Part shown: piece by piece, positions 13,701 through 26,247 of the stretch | Numbering within the stretch: position 1 is the first letter of the stretch | How the letters are laid out: every line of letters begins with the position of its first letter | Assembly: GCA_963662175.1 (NCBI GenBank) | Contig: OY759219.1 | Span: 45,748,675-45,812,674 of the forward strand | Source: Aradus depressus | Taxonomy: Eukaryota > Arthropoda > Insecta > Hemiptera > Aradidae | Direction of reading: 5' to 3' | DNA: 64,000 bases | The notes under the pieces: generated by a model | What the model saw: only the letters and a program-made list of their open reading frames with translations | Databases searched by the model: none | What the model was told of the DNA's origin: nothing | Made by a program: the position numbers and the translations under genes

Positions 13701-16700
13701 CACCGAGTTAAATTACCATTGAACCTCGGTATACTAGTTGAGTTTCTATAAATGGGCTTCGGACGGATCTCTCTCATTAGTCCCCCACTGCCCAAAGTCA
13801 TCTCTCCACCGAGTTAAATTACCATTGAACCTCGGTATACTAGTTGAGTTTCTTTAAATGGGCTTCCGACGGATCTCTCTCATTAGTCCCCCACTGCCCA
13901 ACGTCATCTTTCCACCGAGTTAAATTACCATTGAACCTCGGTATACTAGTTGAGTTTCTTTAAATGGGCTTCGGACGGATCTCTCTCATTAGTCCCCCAC
14001 TGCCCAAAGTCATCTTTCCACCGAGTTAAATTACCATTGAACCTCGGTATACTAGTTGAGTTTCTATAAATGGGCTTCGGACGGATCTCTCTCATTAGTC
14101 CCTCACTGCCCAAAGTCATCTTTCCACCGAGTTAAATTACCATTGAACCTCGGTATACTAGTTGAGTTTCTTTAAATGGGCTTCAGACGGATCTCTCTCA
14201 TTAGTCCCCCACTGCCCAAAGTCATCTTTCCACCGAGTTAAATTACCATTGAACCTCGGTATACTAGTTGAGTTTCTTTAAATGGGCTTCAGACGGATCT
14301 CTCTCATTAGTCCCCCACTGCCCAAAGTCATCTTTCCACCGAGTTAAATTACCATTGAACCTCGGTATACTAGTTGAGTTTCTATAAATGGGCTTCGGAC
14401 GGATCTCTCTCATTAGTCCCCCACTGCCCAAAGTCATCTTTCCACCGAGTTAAATTACCATTGAACCTCGGTATACTAGTTGAGTTTCTTTAAATGGGCT
14501 TCAGACGGATCTCTCTCATTAGTCCCCCACTGCCCAAAGTCATCTTTCCACCGAGTTAAATTACCATTGAACCTCGGTATACTAGTTGAGTTTCTATAAA
14601 TGGGCTTCGGACGGATCTCTCTCATTAGTCCCCCACTGCCCAAAGTCATCTTTCCACCGAGTTAAATTACCTTTGAACCTCGGTATACTAGTTGAGTTTC
14701 TTTAAATGGGCTTCGGACAGATCTCTCTCATTAGTCCCCCACTGCCCAAAGTCATCTTTCAACCGAGTTAAATTACCATTGAACCTCGGTATACTAGTTG
14801 AGTTTCTATAAATGGGCTTCGGACGGATCTCTCTCATTAGTCCCCCACTGCCCAAAGTCATCTTTCAACCGAGTTAAATTACCATTGAACCTCGGTATAC
14901 TAGTTGAGTTTCTTTAAATGGGCTTCGGACGGATCTCTCTCATTAGTCCCCCACTGCCCAAAGTCATCTTTCAACCGAGTTAAATTACCATTGAACCTCG
15001 GTATACTAGTTGAGTTTCTATAAATGGGCTTCGGACGGATCTCTCTCATTAGTCCCCCACTGCCCAAAGTCATCTTTCAACCGAGTTAAATTACCATTGA
15101 ACCTCGGTATACTAGTTGAGTTTCTTTAAATGGGCTTCGGACGGATCTCTCTCATTAGTCCCCCACTGCCCAAAGTCATCTTTCCACCGAGTTAAATTAC
15201 CATTGAACCTCGGTATACTAGTTGAGTTTCTATAAATGGGCTTCGGACGGATCTCTCTCATTAGTCCCTCACTGCCCAAAGTCATCTTTCCACCGAGTTA
15301 AATTACCATTGAACCTCGGTATACTAGTTGAGTTTCTTTAAATGGGCTTCGGACGGATCTCTCTCATTAGTCCCCCACTGCCCAAAGTCATCTTTCCACC
15401 GAGTTAAATTACCATTGAACCTCGGTATACTAGTTGAGTTTCTATAAATGGGCTTCGGACGGATCTCTCTCATTAGTCCCCCACTGCCCAAAGTCATCTT
15501 TCCACCGAGTTAAATTACCATTGAACCTCGGTATACTAGTTGAGTTTCTTTAAATGGGCTTCGGACGGATCTCTCTCATTAGTCCCCCACTGCCCAAAGT
15601 CATCTTTCCACCGAGTTAAATTACCATTGAACCTCGGTATACTAGTTGAGTTTCTATAAATGGGCTTCGGACGGATCTCTCTCATTAGTCCCCCACTGCC
15701 CAAAGTCATCTTTCCACCGAGTTAAATTACCATTGAACCTCGGTATACTAGTTGAGTTTCTTTAAATGGGCTTCGGACGGATCTCTCTCATTAGTCCCCC
15801 ACTGCCCAAAGTCATCTTTCCACCGAGTTAAATTACCATTGAACCTCGGTATACTAGTTGAGTTTCTATAAATGGGCTTCGGACGGATCTCTCTCATTAG
15901 TCCCCCACTGCCCAAAGTCATCTCTCCACCGAGTTAAATTACCATTGAACCTCGGTATACTAGTTGAGTTTCTTTAAATGGGCTTCCGACGGATCTCTCT
16001 CATTAGTCCCCCACTGCCCAACGTCATCTTTCCACCGAGTTAAATTACCATTGAACCTCGGTATACTAGTTGAGTTTCTTTAAATGGGCTTCGGACGGAT
16101 CTCTCTCATTAGTCCCCCACTGCCCAAAGTCATCTTTCCACCGAGTTAAATTACCATTGAACCTCGGTATACTAGTTGAGTTTCTATAAATGGGCTTCGG
16201 ACGGATCTCTCTCATTAGTCCCCCACTGCCCAAAGTCATCTCTCCACCGAGTTAAATTACCATTGAACCTCGGTATACTAGTTGAGTTTCTTTAAATGGG
16301 CTTCGGACGGATCTCTCTCATTAGTCCCCCACTGCCCAACGTCATCTTTCCACCGAGTTAAATTACCATTGAACCTCCGTATACTAGTTGAGTTTCTTTA
16401 AATGGGCTTCGGACGGATCTCTCTCATTAGTCCCCCACTGCCCAAAGTCATCTTTCCACCGAGTTAAATTACCATTGAACCTCGGTATACTAGTTGAGTT
16501 TCTATAAATGGGCTTCGGACGGATCTCTCTCATTAGTCCCTCACTGCCCAAAGTCATCTTTCCACCGAGTTAAATTACCATTGAACCTCGGTATACTAGT
16601 TGAGTTTTTTTAAATGGGCTTCAGACGGATCTCTCTCGTTAGTCCCCCACTGCCCAAAGTCATCTTTCCACCGAGTTAAATTACCATTGAACCTCGGTAT

Positions 16701-17580
16701 ACTAGTTGAGTTTCTATAAATGGGCTTCGGACGGATCTCTCTCATTAGTCCCCCACTGCCCAAAGTCATCTTTCCACCGAGTTAAATTACCATTGAACCT
16801 CGGTATACTAGTTGAGTTTCTATAAATGGGCTTCGGACGGATCTCTCTCATTAGTCCCCCACTGCCCAAAGTCATCTTTCCACCGAGTTAAATTACCATT
16901 GAACCTCGGTATACTAGTTGAGTTTCTTTAAATGGGCTTCAGACGGATCTCTCTCATTAGTCCCCCACTGCCCAAAGTCATCTTTCCACCGAGTTAAATT
17001 ACCATTGAACCTCGGTATACTAGTTGAGTTTCTATAAATGGGCTTCGGACGGATCTCTCTCATTAGTCCCCCACTGCCCAAAGTCATCTTTCCACCGAGT
17101 TAAATTACCATTGAACCTCGGTATACTAGTTTAGTTTCTTTAAATGGGCTTCGGACGGATCTCTCTCATTAGTCCCCCACTGCCCAAAGTCATCTTTCCA
17201 CCGAGTTAAATTACCATTGAACCTCGGTATACTAGTTGAGTTTCTATAAATGGGCTTCGGACGGATCTCTCTCATTAGTCCCTCACTGCCCAAAGTCATC
17301 TTTCCACCGAGTTAAATTACCATTGAACCTCGGTATACTAGTTGAGTTTCTTTAAATGGGCTTCAGACGGATCTCTCTCATTAGTCCCCCACTGCCCAAA
17401 GTCATCTTTCCACCGAGTTAAATTACCATTGAACCTCGGTATACTAGTTGAGTTTCTATAAATGGGCTTCGGACGGATCTCTCTCATTAGTCCCCCACTG
17501 CCCAAAGTCATCTCTCCACCGAGTTAAATTACCATTGAACCTCGGTATACTAGTTAAGTTTCTTTAAATGGGCTTCCGAC
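10749..17580 (+). repeat. Higher-order blocks of 15-20 monomers
   Basis: Two independent markers show block copying. The attacctttgaac variant is at 10749, 12551 and 14671, with spacings of 1802 (17 monomers) and 2120 (20 monomers). The cttccgacgg variant is at 11955, 13863, 15983 and 17573, with spacings of 1908 (18), 2120 (20) and 1590 (15). All spacings are exact multiples of 106. Block length therefore changes between successive copies, as expected from unequal exchange in register. Confidence 0.85.
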
Positions 17581-18071
17581 GGATCTCTCTCATTAGTCCC
17601 CCAATGCCCAACGTCATCTTTCCACCGAGTTAAATTACCATTGAACCTCGGTATACTAGTTGAGTTTCTTTAAATGGGCTTCGGACGGATCTCTCTCATT
17701 AGTCCCCCACTGCCCAAAGTCATCTTTCCACCGAGTTAAATTACCATTGAACCTCGGTATACTAGTTGAGTTTCTATAAATGGGCTTCGGACGGATCTCT
17801 CTCATTAGTCCCTCACTGCCCAAAGTCATCTTTCCACCGAGTTAAATTACCATTGAACCTCGGTATACTAGTTGAGTTCCTCTAAATGGGCTTCGGACGG
17901 ATCTCTCTCATTAGTCCCCCACTGTCCAAAGTCATCTTTCCACCTAGTTAAATTACCATTGAACCTCGGTATACTAGTTGAGTTCTTTTAAATGGGCTTC
18001 GGACGGATCTCTCTCATTAGTCCCCAAGTGCCCAAAGCATCTTTCCACCTAGTTAAATTACCATTGAATCT

Positions 18072-18075
18072 CGGT
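18072..18075 (+). other. Target-site duplication CGGT, left copy
   Basis: The last satellite bases before the element, cggt, are repeated at 35144-35147 on the other side. In intact monomers this position reads ctcggtatactag. Removing the element and one cggt restores an in-phase monomer. A 4-bp duplication fits the 4-6 bp typical of LTR retrotransposon integrases. Confidence 0.85.
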
Positions 18076-18919
18076 TGTCATGCTCTTTTCATTGTGACTT
18101 TCTACGAAAATATAAATACTTATTTTGTTCTAGTCACATGCACAGACCACAACCTAAGGGTTCTTTTTATTGGAATGATTATGGGTGAAAAGTGATATCA
18201 TAAAAAATAAGCAAGACATTTAAACTTTTAAAATCCATATTTTAATTTAATTTCCTTTTTTTTTTAGTTATTAAGACAAGTTTACAATTATTTTTTATTC
18301 AACCGTATTATATTTTTTATAAAATATACAAATTATCAAATGGAAACTGCGCATTGATTAGCTTACTTGCTGTATACTTTCATTGATGAGATGATTTTGG
18401 CTTCTTAATGATCGAGCTCCATGTGGGTACCTCCACGTTGGTCTCATAAGCTCATCCTCATGGCTTCATTTAGACTTTTGTTACGTATTCCGTGTAGCCA
18501 TCATCAACTTCATTACCACTCACTCCATAACTTCACTTGTTTAATTTTTTCTTCTTTTTTTCTTTGCGCACACAGAGAGATCACTACTTCCTCTCTCACT
18601 TTATCACATACGACTCCATTGTTTTTCGTACCATGGCTCTCCAGATTATATAATACCTAATCAGTATCTCATTATAAATTTATTTAAAATTTACTTAGCT
18701 CCGATATTTTTATTTTTATTTATTTTTTTTTTATTTATTGTGAATTTGTGAGTTCTTAATCCAATTATCATCAACATGTGGTATCGATTAACTTTTTTAG
18801 TCAATCGATATCACTCTTTTTTTAATCAATTAGATTACTACATACCAAATAGATTCACCCCCCCTTAATTTATTATTTAAAACCATAAAGTCATGTAGTT
18901 GTCAAAACGACACACTACA
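18076..18919 (-). repeat. 3' LTR of the outer element
   Basis: This 844-bp sequence is homologous to the segmented 5' LTR (28267-28419 plus 34465-35143, 832 bp). The copies differ by substitutions and small indels, for example ggtacctccacgttgg here against ggtaccgttgg at about 34664. The first bases also diverge (tgtcatgctctttt here, tgtcatattcaaat at 28267). On the minus strand the LTR starts TGTAGTGTG at 18919 and ends ATGACA at 18076. A 79-codon ORF (18421-18660, plus) lies inside it and is antisense LTR sequence with no recognisable product. Confidence 0.85.
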
Positions 18920-18931
18920 TATGCCCTCACT
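18920..18931 (-). promoter_or_regulatory. Polypurine tract of the outer element
   Basis: Directly before the minus-strand start of the 3' LTR the sequence reads AGTGAGGGCATA, then TGTAGTG. The purine block GAGGG in this position is expected to prime plus-strand DNA synthesis. The inner element has a very similar AGAAGAGGGTAA, then TGTAGTG. Confidence 0.55.
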
Positions 18932-20016
18932 GAACATAAAAAAAAAATAAAAATATGTGAAACATAATATGATCGGATATTTACATTATAATATCTTGGT
19001 ATAATAAAAAAATATTATAAATTCTCGTGTTGGCTACACTGCGGGATTATAATTATTAGTCGTGACGCCATGCTGGTTACACCATTTAGCTTGACTCTAG
19101 AATTTGATTATATTCAAGTACCGTCATAATATATATATTTTTTTTTTCATTTAGTTCTTGATAGCATAATCAACATTAACTATCACTATGGATATTACAG
19201 TTCTTATAACATACTTAAGGTAAGTTACATCATATTATCACATGCCATCTTATTGATTCTATTGCCAATTAAAAATTTCATTCAATATAATACATTTATT
19301 TTTATATTATTATCAGTACAATTAACTCCGATGTTTACACATCATTCCATTCATGATAAATAATAACTTTTTCCTAAATCGACTGATTTAACAAAATATA
19401 CAACCCCGTCCTAAAACTTTAACATCCCATATAGGTTTTATAAACACTACCCAATTCAAATGGGCTAATAAATACTCGAACCTCCTTATCACATGTAAAT
19501 TATAACAATACTTTATCTAACATTAACTTTCCTTCACAATTTTATCACATCCTTTCTGTATTGTAGTAATTAATTTGTCCAATCTTATAACTCCATATCC
19601 TAAGTAATACAAGTACCATTCATACTAAAATAATTTCTCTGATTCTTAATCTACGATTAACATGCATCAATAATTATAAAATTCAAACCCCATTACCAAT
19701 AATAAATATCCTTACAACTAATTAAAATACATTCATGATTACAAAAACATATTTCTATAAACAAACATAATCAATATTACATGACATAATACACATATAT
19801 TTTTTTTTTTCTCTTATATAAATATCCGTATAAAATATCCCTTTACAATTACAACACTCTTTATAATATCACATGCACAATGTATACCTCTTCAATACAT
19901 GACCACGAAAAATAATTCATCTATATAATTATTTTTTTTTTTTTAGATATAATTCGCATGGTGGACCTGGGAAATACAAAGAGATCCGGAAATACAAACA
20001 CAGTACTATCTATTTA
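18932..20016 (-). other. AT-rich interior of the outer element, no gene seen
   Basis: This is about 1.1 kb of strongly AT-rich sequence with many A and T runs and no convincing ORF on either strand. By position it is the part of the outer retrotransposon between the integrase end and the 3' LTR, where some Gypsy-type elements carry an additional ORF. No such ORF is visible. Its right edge at 20016 is the A of the A/T dinucleotide that received the Helitron. Confidence 0.6.
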
Positions 20017-20099
20017 TCTATATAAATGAAGCTGAAACGGGGTTTGTGTGTGTGTTTCTTTGTATGTTTGTTCCAGCATCACGCCCAAACGGCTGGACG

Positions 20100-23000
20100 G
20101 ATCTTCATGAAACTTCACATGTAGCATTCTTTTGAGCCCGATTGAATAATAGGCTATGTCGCCTCCCAAAATTTTGAACGGGAGGGGGGGTTGTAGGGGG
20201 GGCCCAAGTATATAAATAGTGCTAACTCATTAACTAATTGTTGGATTGTAATAAAATTACGTATGTAGTATGCTTAAAGGCCAAACAGAAATATAAGGTG
20301 TGTGGCGTTCCGAAATTTTTAACGGGAGGGGGGGTTGTGGGGGGGCCTAAGTATAAATATAGAGCTGACTCTTTAACGGTTGGTCATATTGTCACGAAAT
20401 TTCCCATGTAGTATTCCTGAAGGCCAAATAGAAAAATAAGGTGTGTGGCGTCCCAAAGTTTTGAACGGGAGGGGGGGTTGAGGGGGGGCCTAAGTATAAA
20501 TATAGAGCTAACTCTTTAACGGTTGGTCATATTGTCTGAAGGCCAAATAGAAAAATAGGCGGTGTGACGGCTCAAAATTTTGTGCGAGAGGGGGGGTTGT
20601 GGGGGGGGGGGCCTAAGTATAAATATAGTGCTAGCTCATTAACGGTTGGTCGTATTGTCATGGAATTTCACATGTAGTATTCTTAAAAGCCAAATAGAAA
20701 TATAGGGTGTATATGTCACAAAATTTTGAACGGGAGGGTGGGTTGATGGGGGCCTAAGTATAAGTATAGTGATAAGTCATTAACGGATGATCGGATTGTC
20801 ACGAAATTTCACATGTAGTATTCATAAAGGCCAAATAGATAAATAGGGTGTGTGACGTCAAAAAATTGTGAACGGGAGGGGGGGTTGTGGGGGGGGCCTA
20901 AGTATAAATATAGAGCTGACTCTTTAACGGTTGGTCATATTGTCACGAAATTTCCCATGTAGTATTCCTGAAGGCCAAATAGAAAAATAAGGTGTGTGGC
21001 GTCCCAAAGTTTTGAACGGGAGGGGGGGTTGAGGGGGGGCCTAAGTATAAATATAGAGCTAACTCTTTAACGGTTGGTCATATTGTCACGAAATTTCCCA
21101 TGTAGTATTCCTGAAGGCCAAATAGAAAAATAAGGTGTGTGGCGTCCCAAAGTTTTGAACGGGAGGGGGGGTTGAGGGGGGGCCTAAGTATAAATATAGA
21201 GCTAACTCTTTAACGGTTGGTCATATTGTCTGAAGGCCAAATAGAAAAATAGGCGGTGTGACGGCTCAAAATTTTGTGCGAGAGGGGGGGTTGTGGGGGG
21301 GGGGGCCTAAGTATAAATATAGTGCTAGCTCATTAACGGTTGGTCGTATTGTCATGGAATTTCACATGTAGTATTCTTAAAAGCCAAATAGAAATATAGG
21401 GTGTATATGTCACAAAATTTTGAACGGGAGGGTGGGTTGATGGGGGCCTAAGTATAAGTATAGTGATAAGTCATTAACGGATGATCGGATTGTCACGAAA
21501 TTTCACATGTAGTATTCATAAAGGCCAAATAGATAAATAGGGTGTGTGACGTCAAAAAATTGTGAACGGGAGGGGGGGTTGTGGGGGGGGCCTAAGTATA
21601 AATATAGAGCTGACTCTTTAACGGTTGGTCATATTGTCACGAAATTTCCCATGTAGTATTCCTGAAGGCCAAATAGAAAAATAAGGTGTGTGGTGTCCCA
21701 AAGTTTTGAACGGGAGGGGGGGTTGTGGGGGGGCCTAAGTATAAATATAGAGCTAACTCTTTAACGGTTGGTCATATTGTCACGAAATTTCCCATGTAGT
21801 ATTCCTGAAGGCCAAATAGAAAAATAAGGTGTGTGGCGTCCCAAAGTTTTGAACGGGAGGGGGGGTTGTGGGGGGGCCTAAGTATAAATATAGAGCTAAC
21901 TCATTAACGGATGATCGGATTGTCACGAAATTTCACATGTAGTATTCATAAAGGCCAAATAGATAAATAGGGTGTGTGACGTCAAAAAATTGTGAACGGG
22001 AGGGGGGGTTGTGGGGGGGGCCTAAGTATAAATATAGAGCTGACTCTTTAACGGTTGGTCATATTGTCACGAAATTTCCCATGTAGTATTCCTGAAGGCC
22101 AAATAGAAAAATAAGGTGTGTGGTGTCCCAAAGTTTTGAACGGGAGGGGGGTTGTGGGGGGGCCTAAGTATAAATATAGAGCTAACTCTTTAACGGTTGG
22201 TCATATTGTCACGAAATTTCCCATGTAGTATTCCTGAAGGCCAAATAGAAAAATAAGGTGTGTGGCGTCCCAAAGTTTTGAACGGGAGGGGGGGTTGTGG
22301 GGGGGCCTAAGTATAAATATAGAGCTAACTCATTAACGGTTGGTCGGATTGTCACGAAATTTCACATGTAGTATTCCTGAAGCAAAATAGAAAAATAAGG
22401 TGTGTGGCGTCCCAAAAATTTGAACGGGAGGGGGGTTGTGGGGTAGGCCTAAGTATAAATATAGTGCTAACTCGTTAACGGCTGGTCAGATTGTCACGAA
22501 ATTTCACATGTAGTATTCCTGAAGGCCAAAAAGAAAAATAAGGTGTGTGGCGTCCCAAAGTTTTGAACGGGAGGGGGGGTTGTGGGGGGGCTTAAGTATT
22601 AATATAGAGCTAACTCATTAACGGTTGGTCATATTGTCACGAAATTTCCCATGTAGTATTCCTGAAGGTCAAATAGAAAAATAAGGTGTGTGGCGTCCCA
22701 ATGTTTTAAACGGGAGGGGGGGTTGTGGGGTAGGCCTAAGTAAAAATATAGTGCTAACTCTTTAACGGTTGGTCGGATTGTCACGAAATTTCACATGTAG
22801 TATTCCTGAAGGCCAAAAAGAAAAATAAGGTGTGTGGCGTCCCAAAGTTTTGAACGGGAGGGGGGGTTGTGGGGGGGCTTAAGTATTAATATAGAGCTAA
22901 CTCATTAACGGTTGGTCATATTGTCACGAAATTTCCCATGTAGTATTCCTGAAGGTCAAATAGAAAAATAAGGTGTGTGGCGTCCCAATGTTTTAAACGG

Positions 23001-25880
23001 GAGGGGGGGTTGTGGGGTAGGCCTAAGTAAAAATATAGTGCTAACTCTTTAACGGTTGGTCGGATTGTCACGAAATTTCACATGTAGTATTCCTGAAGCA
23101 AAATAGAAAAATAAGGTGTGTGGCGTCCCAAAAATTTGAACGGGAGGGGGGTTGTGGGGTAGGCCTAAGTATAAATATAGTGCTAACTCGTTAACGGCTG
23201 GTCAGATTGTCACGAAATTTCACATGTAGTATTCCTGAAGGCCAAAAAGAAAAATAAGGTGTGTGGCGTCCCAAAGTTTTGAACGGGAGGGGGGGTTGTG
23301 GGGGGGCTTAAGTATTAATATAGAGCTAACTCATTAACGGTTGGTCATATTGTCACGAAATTTCCCATGTAGTATTCCTGAAGGTCAAATAGAAAAATAA
23401 GGTGTGTGGCGTCCCAATGTTTTAAACGGGAGGGGGGGTTGTGGGGTAGGCCTAAGTAAAAATATAGTGCTAACTCTTTAACGGTTGGTCGGATTGTCAC
23501 GAAATTTCACATGTAGTATTCCTGAAGCAAAATAGAAAAATAAGGTGTGTGGCGTCCCAAAAATTTGAACGGGAGGGGGGGTTGTGGGGTAGGCCTAAGT
23601 ATAAATATAGTGCTAGCTCATTAACGGTTGGTCGGATTGTCACGAAATTTCACATGTAGTATTCCTGAAGCAAAATAGAAAAATAAGGTGTGTGGCGTCC
23701 CAAAAATTTGAACGGGAGGGGGGTTGTGGGGTAGGCCTAAGTATAAATATAGTGCTAACTCGTTAACGGCTGGTCAGATTGTCACGAAATTTCACATGTA
23801 GTATTCCTGAAGGCCAAAAAGAAAAATAAGGTGTGTGGCGTCCCAAAGTTTTGAACGGGAGGGGGGGTTGTGGGGGGGCTTAAGTATTAATATAGAGCTA
23901 ACTCATTAACGGTTGGTCATATTGTCACGAAATTTCCCATGTAGTATTCCTGAAGGTCAAATAGAAAAATAAGGTGTGTGGCGTCCCAATGTTTTAAACG
24001 GGAGGGGGGGTTGTGGGGTAGGCCTAAGTAAAAATATAGTGCTAACTCTTTAACGGTTGGTCGGATTGTCACGAAATTTCACATGTAGTATTCCTGAAGC
24101 AAAATAGAAAAATAAGGTGTGTGGCGTCCCAAAAATTTGAACGGGAGGGGGGGTTGTGGGGTAGGCCTAAGTATAAATATAGTGCTAGCTCATTAACGGT
24201 TGGTCAGATTGTCACGAAATTTCACATGTAGTATTCCTGAAGGCCAAATAGAAAAATAGGCGGTGTGACGGCTCAAAATTTTGTGCGAGAGGGGGGGTTG
24301 TGGGGGGGGGGCCTAAGTATAAATATAGTGCTAGCTCATTAACGGTTGGTCGTATTGTCATGGAATTTCACATGTAGTATTCTTAAAAGCCAAATAGAAA
24401 TATAGGGTGTATATGTCACAAAATTTTGAACGGGAGGGTGGGTTGATGGGGGCCTAAGTATAAGTATAGTGATAAGTCATTAACGGATGATCGGATTGTC
24501 ACGAAATTTCACATGTAGTATTCATAAAGGCCAAATAGATAAATAGGGTGTGTGACGTCAAAAAATTGTGAACGGGAGGGGGGGTTGTGGGGGGGGGGCC
24601 TAAGTATAAATATAGAGCTGACTCTTTAACGGTTGGTCATATTGTCACGAAATTTCCCATGTAGTATTCCTGAAGGCCAAATAGAAAAATAAGGTGTGTG
24701 GTGTCCCAAAGTTTTGAACGGGAGGGGGGGTTGAGGGGGGGCCTAAGTATAAATATAGAGCTAACTCTTTAACGGTTGGTCATATTGTCACGAAATTTCC
24801 CATGTAGTATTCCTGAAGGCCAAATAGAGAAATAAGGTGTGTGGCGTCCCAAAGTTTTGAACGGGAGGGGGGGTTGTGGGGGGGCCTAAGTATAAATATA
24901 GAGCTAACTCATTAACGGTTGGTCGGATTGTCACGAAATTTCACATGTAGTATTCCTGAAGCAAAATAGAAAAATAAGGTGTGTGGCGTCCCAAAAATTT
25001 GAACGGGAGGGGGGTTGTGGGGTAGGCCTAAGTATAAATATAGTGCTAACTCGTTAACGGCTGGTCAGATTGTCACGAAATTTCACATGTAGTATTCCTG
25101 AAGGCCAAATAGAAAAATATGCGATGTGACGGCTCAAAATTTTGTGCGGGGGGGTTGTGGGGTAGGCCTAAGTAAAAATATAGTGCTAACTCTTTAACGG
25201 TTGGTCGGATTGTCACGAAATTTCACATGTAGTATTCCTGAAGCAAAATAGAAAAATAAGGTGTGTGGCGTCCCAAAAATTTGAACGGGAGGGGGGGTTG
25301 TGGGGTAGGCCTAAGTATAAATATAGTGCTAGCTCATTAACGGTTGGTCAGATTGTCACGAAATTTCACATGTAGTATTCCTGAAGGCCAAATAGAAAAA
25401 TAGGCGGTGTGACGGCTCAAAATTTTGTGCGAGAGGGGGGGTTGTGGGGGGGGGGGCTAAGTATAAATATAGTGCTAGCTCATTAACGGTTGGTCGTATT
25501 GTCATGGAATTTCACATGGAGTATTCTTAAAAGCCAAATAGAAATATAGGGTGTATATGTCACAAAATTTTGAACGGGAGGGTGGGTTGATGGGGGCCTA
25601 AGTATAAGTATAGTGATAAGTCATTAACGGATGATCGGATTGTCACGAAATTTCACATGTAGTATTCATAAAGGCCAAATAGATAAATAGGGTGTGTGAC
25701 GTCAAAAAATTGTGAACGGGAGGGGGGTTATGGGGGTAGGCCCAAATTTGAAGATAGTGATAGGTCATTAACGGATGATCGGATTGTCATGGAATTTCAC
25801 ATGTAGTATTCTTGATGGCCAAATAGAAAAATACACTATGTGACATCTTAAAAATTTGGGAGGGGGGGGCTAAGCATAAA
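20100..25880 (+). repeat. ~143-bp G-rich tandem repeat inside the Helitron (about 40 units)
   Basis: The unit is about 143 bp, for example with starts at 20782, 20926 and 21069. Each unit has aacggttggtc, cacgaaatttcacatgtag, a G-rich block (gggagggggggttgtggggg) and cctaagtataaatatag. Variants include units shortened by about 20-26 bp (20518 to 20641), units with cctgaagcaaaatag, and units with gtaggcctaag. Blocks of several units are copied together: the shortened unit near 20521 recurs near 21215, 694 bp away. The first half of the unit is similar to the Helitron's own 5' region (ggacggatcttcatgaaact... cacatgtagcattc at 20096-20130). No coding potential is seen. Confidence 0.9.
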
Positions 25881-25950
25881 AATAATTATGAATGATTAAA
25901 GGGTAATCGGATTGTTATGAATTTCACATGTAGTAGTAGTAACTATATAT

Positions 25951-26247
25951 TCGCTGTGGGGTCCGCTGTTGCAAGGCACTTACTTGCTGTGATGCCCAGC
26001 GTTCCTAACTATGCACTAGCTGTGGGGTTCGCGGTTGCAAAGCACTTACTAGCTGTGATGCCCAGCGTTCCTAACGACGTACTAGCTATGGTGTCAGCTA
26101 TTGCAAGGCACATACTAGCTGTGGTCACAAGCGTTCTTAAGTACGCACTGGCTAGGATGTCCAGCGATGCTAAGTATTCACTAGCTGTGGTTTCCGCCGT
26201 TGAAAGGCGCACACTAGCTGTGGAGCCCAGGGGTCCTAAAAACTTAC
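25951..26247 (+). repeat. 33-bp minisatellite, nine degenerate units
   Basis: Units start at 25951, 25984, 26017, 26050, 26083, 26116, 26149, 26182 and 26215. A typical unit begins tagctgtgatgcccagcgtt. Because 33 is a multiple of three and units lack stops in some frames, both strands stay open (112 codons plus, 67 codons minus) and encode 11-residue repeats such as LAVMPSVPNYA. These ORFs are best read as repeat artefacts. The unit resembles the ctagctgtgcccgcg-type motif common next to arthropod transposon ends, which is recalled knowledge and not checked. Confidence 0.85.

Larger units (their letters stand above)
1..18075 (+). repeat. 106-bp satellite array 1 (about 170 monomers)
   Basis: The stretch is an uninterrupted head-to-tail array with a period of exactly 106 bp. 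Landmarks within a monomer, in order, are gtcccccactgcccaaag, accgagttaaattaccattg, ctcggtatactagttgag and gggcttcggacggatctctc. Monomers differ by a few diagnostic substitutions: cttcAgacgg, cccaaCgtc, catctCtcc, tttcAaccgag, ccGccTagtt, ttcCtCtaaat and cttcCgacgg. Two monomers are 105 bp because one C is missing in cactgccaaag (near 5732 and 8063). Each monomer carries the interrupted inverted repeat ACCGAG...CTCGGT. ORFs of 60-67 codons inside the array come from the repeat and are not genes. The array starts before the window. It ends in a divergent monomer (ccccaagtgcccaaagcatc) at a retrotransposon insertion. Confidence 0.98.

Noticed and set aside
1..18075. CRISPR-like array
   Set aside because: The whole 106-bp unit is conserved, with no variable spacers between short repeats.
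18421..18660. 79-codon plus-strand ORF with a partner at 34703-34885
   Set aside because: Both lie antisense in the two LTRs of the outer element and differ by indels. There is no domain or start context.
20096..20107. Shared ggacggatct between the Helitron leader and the 106-bp satellite
   Set aside because: Ten bases only, with no homology on either side. Chance is a sufficient explanation.
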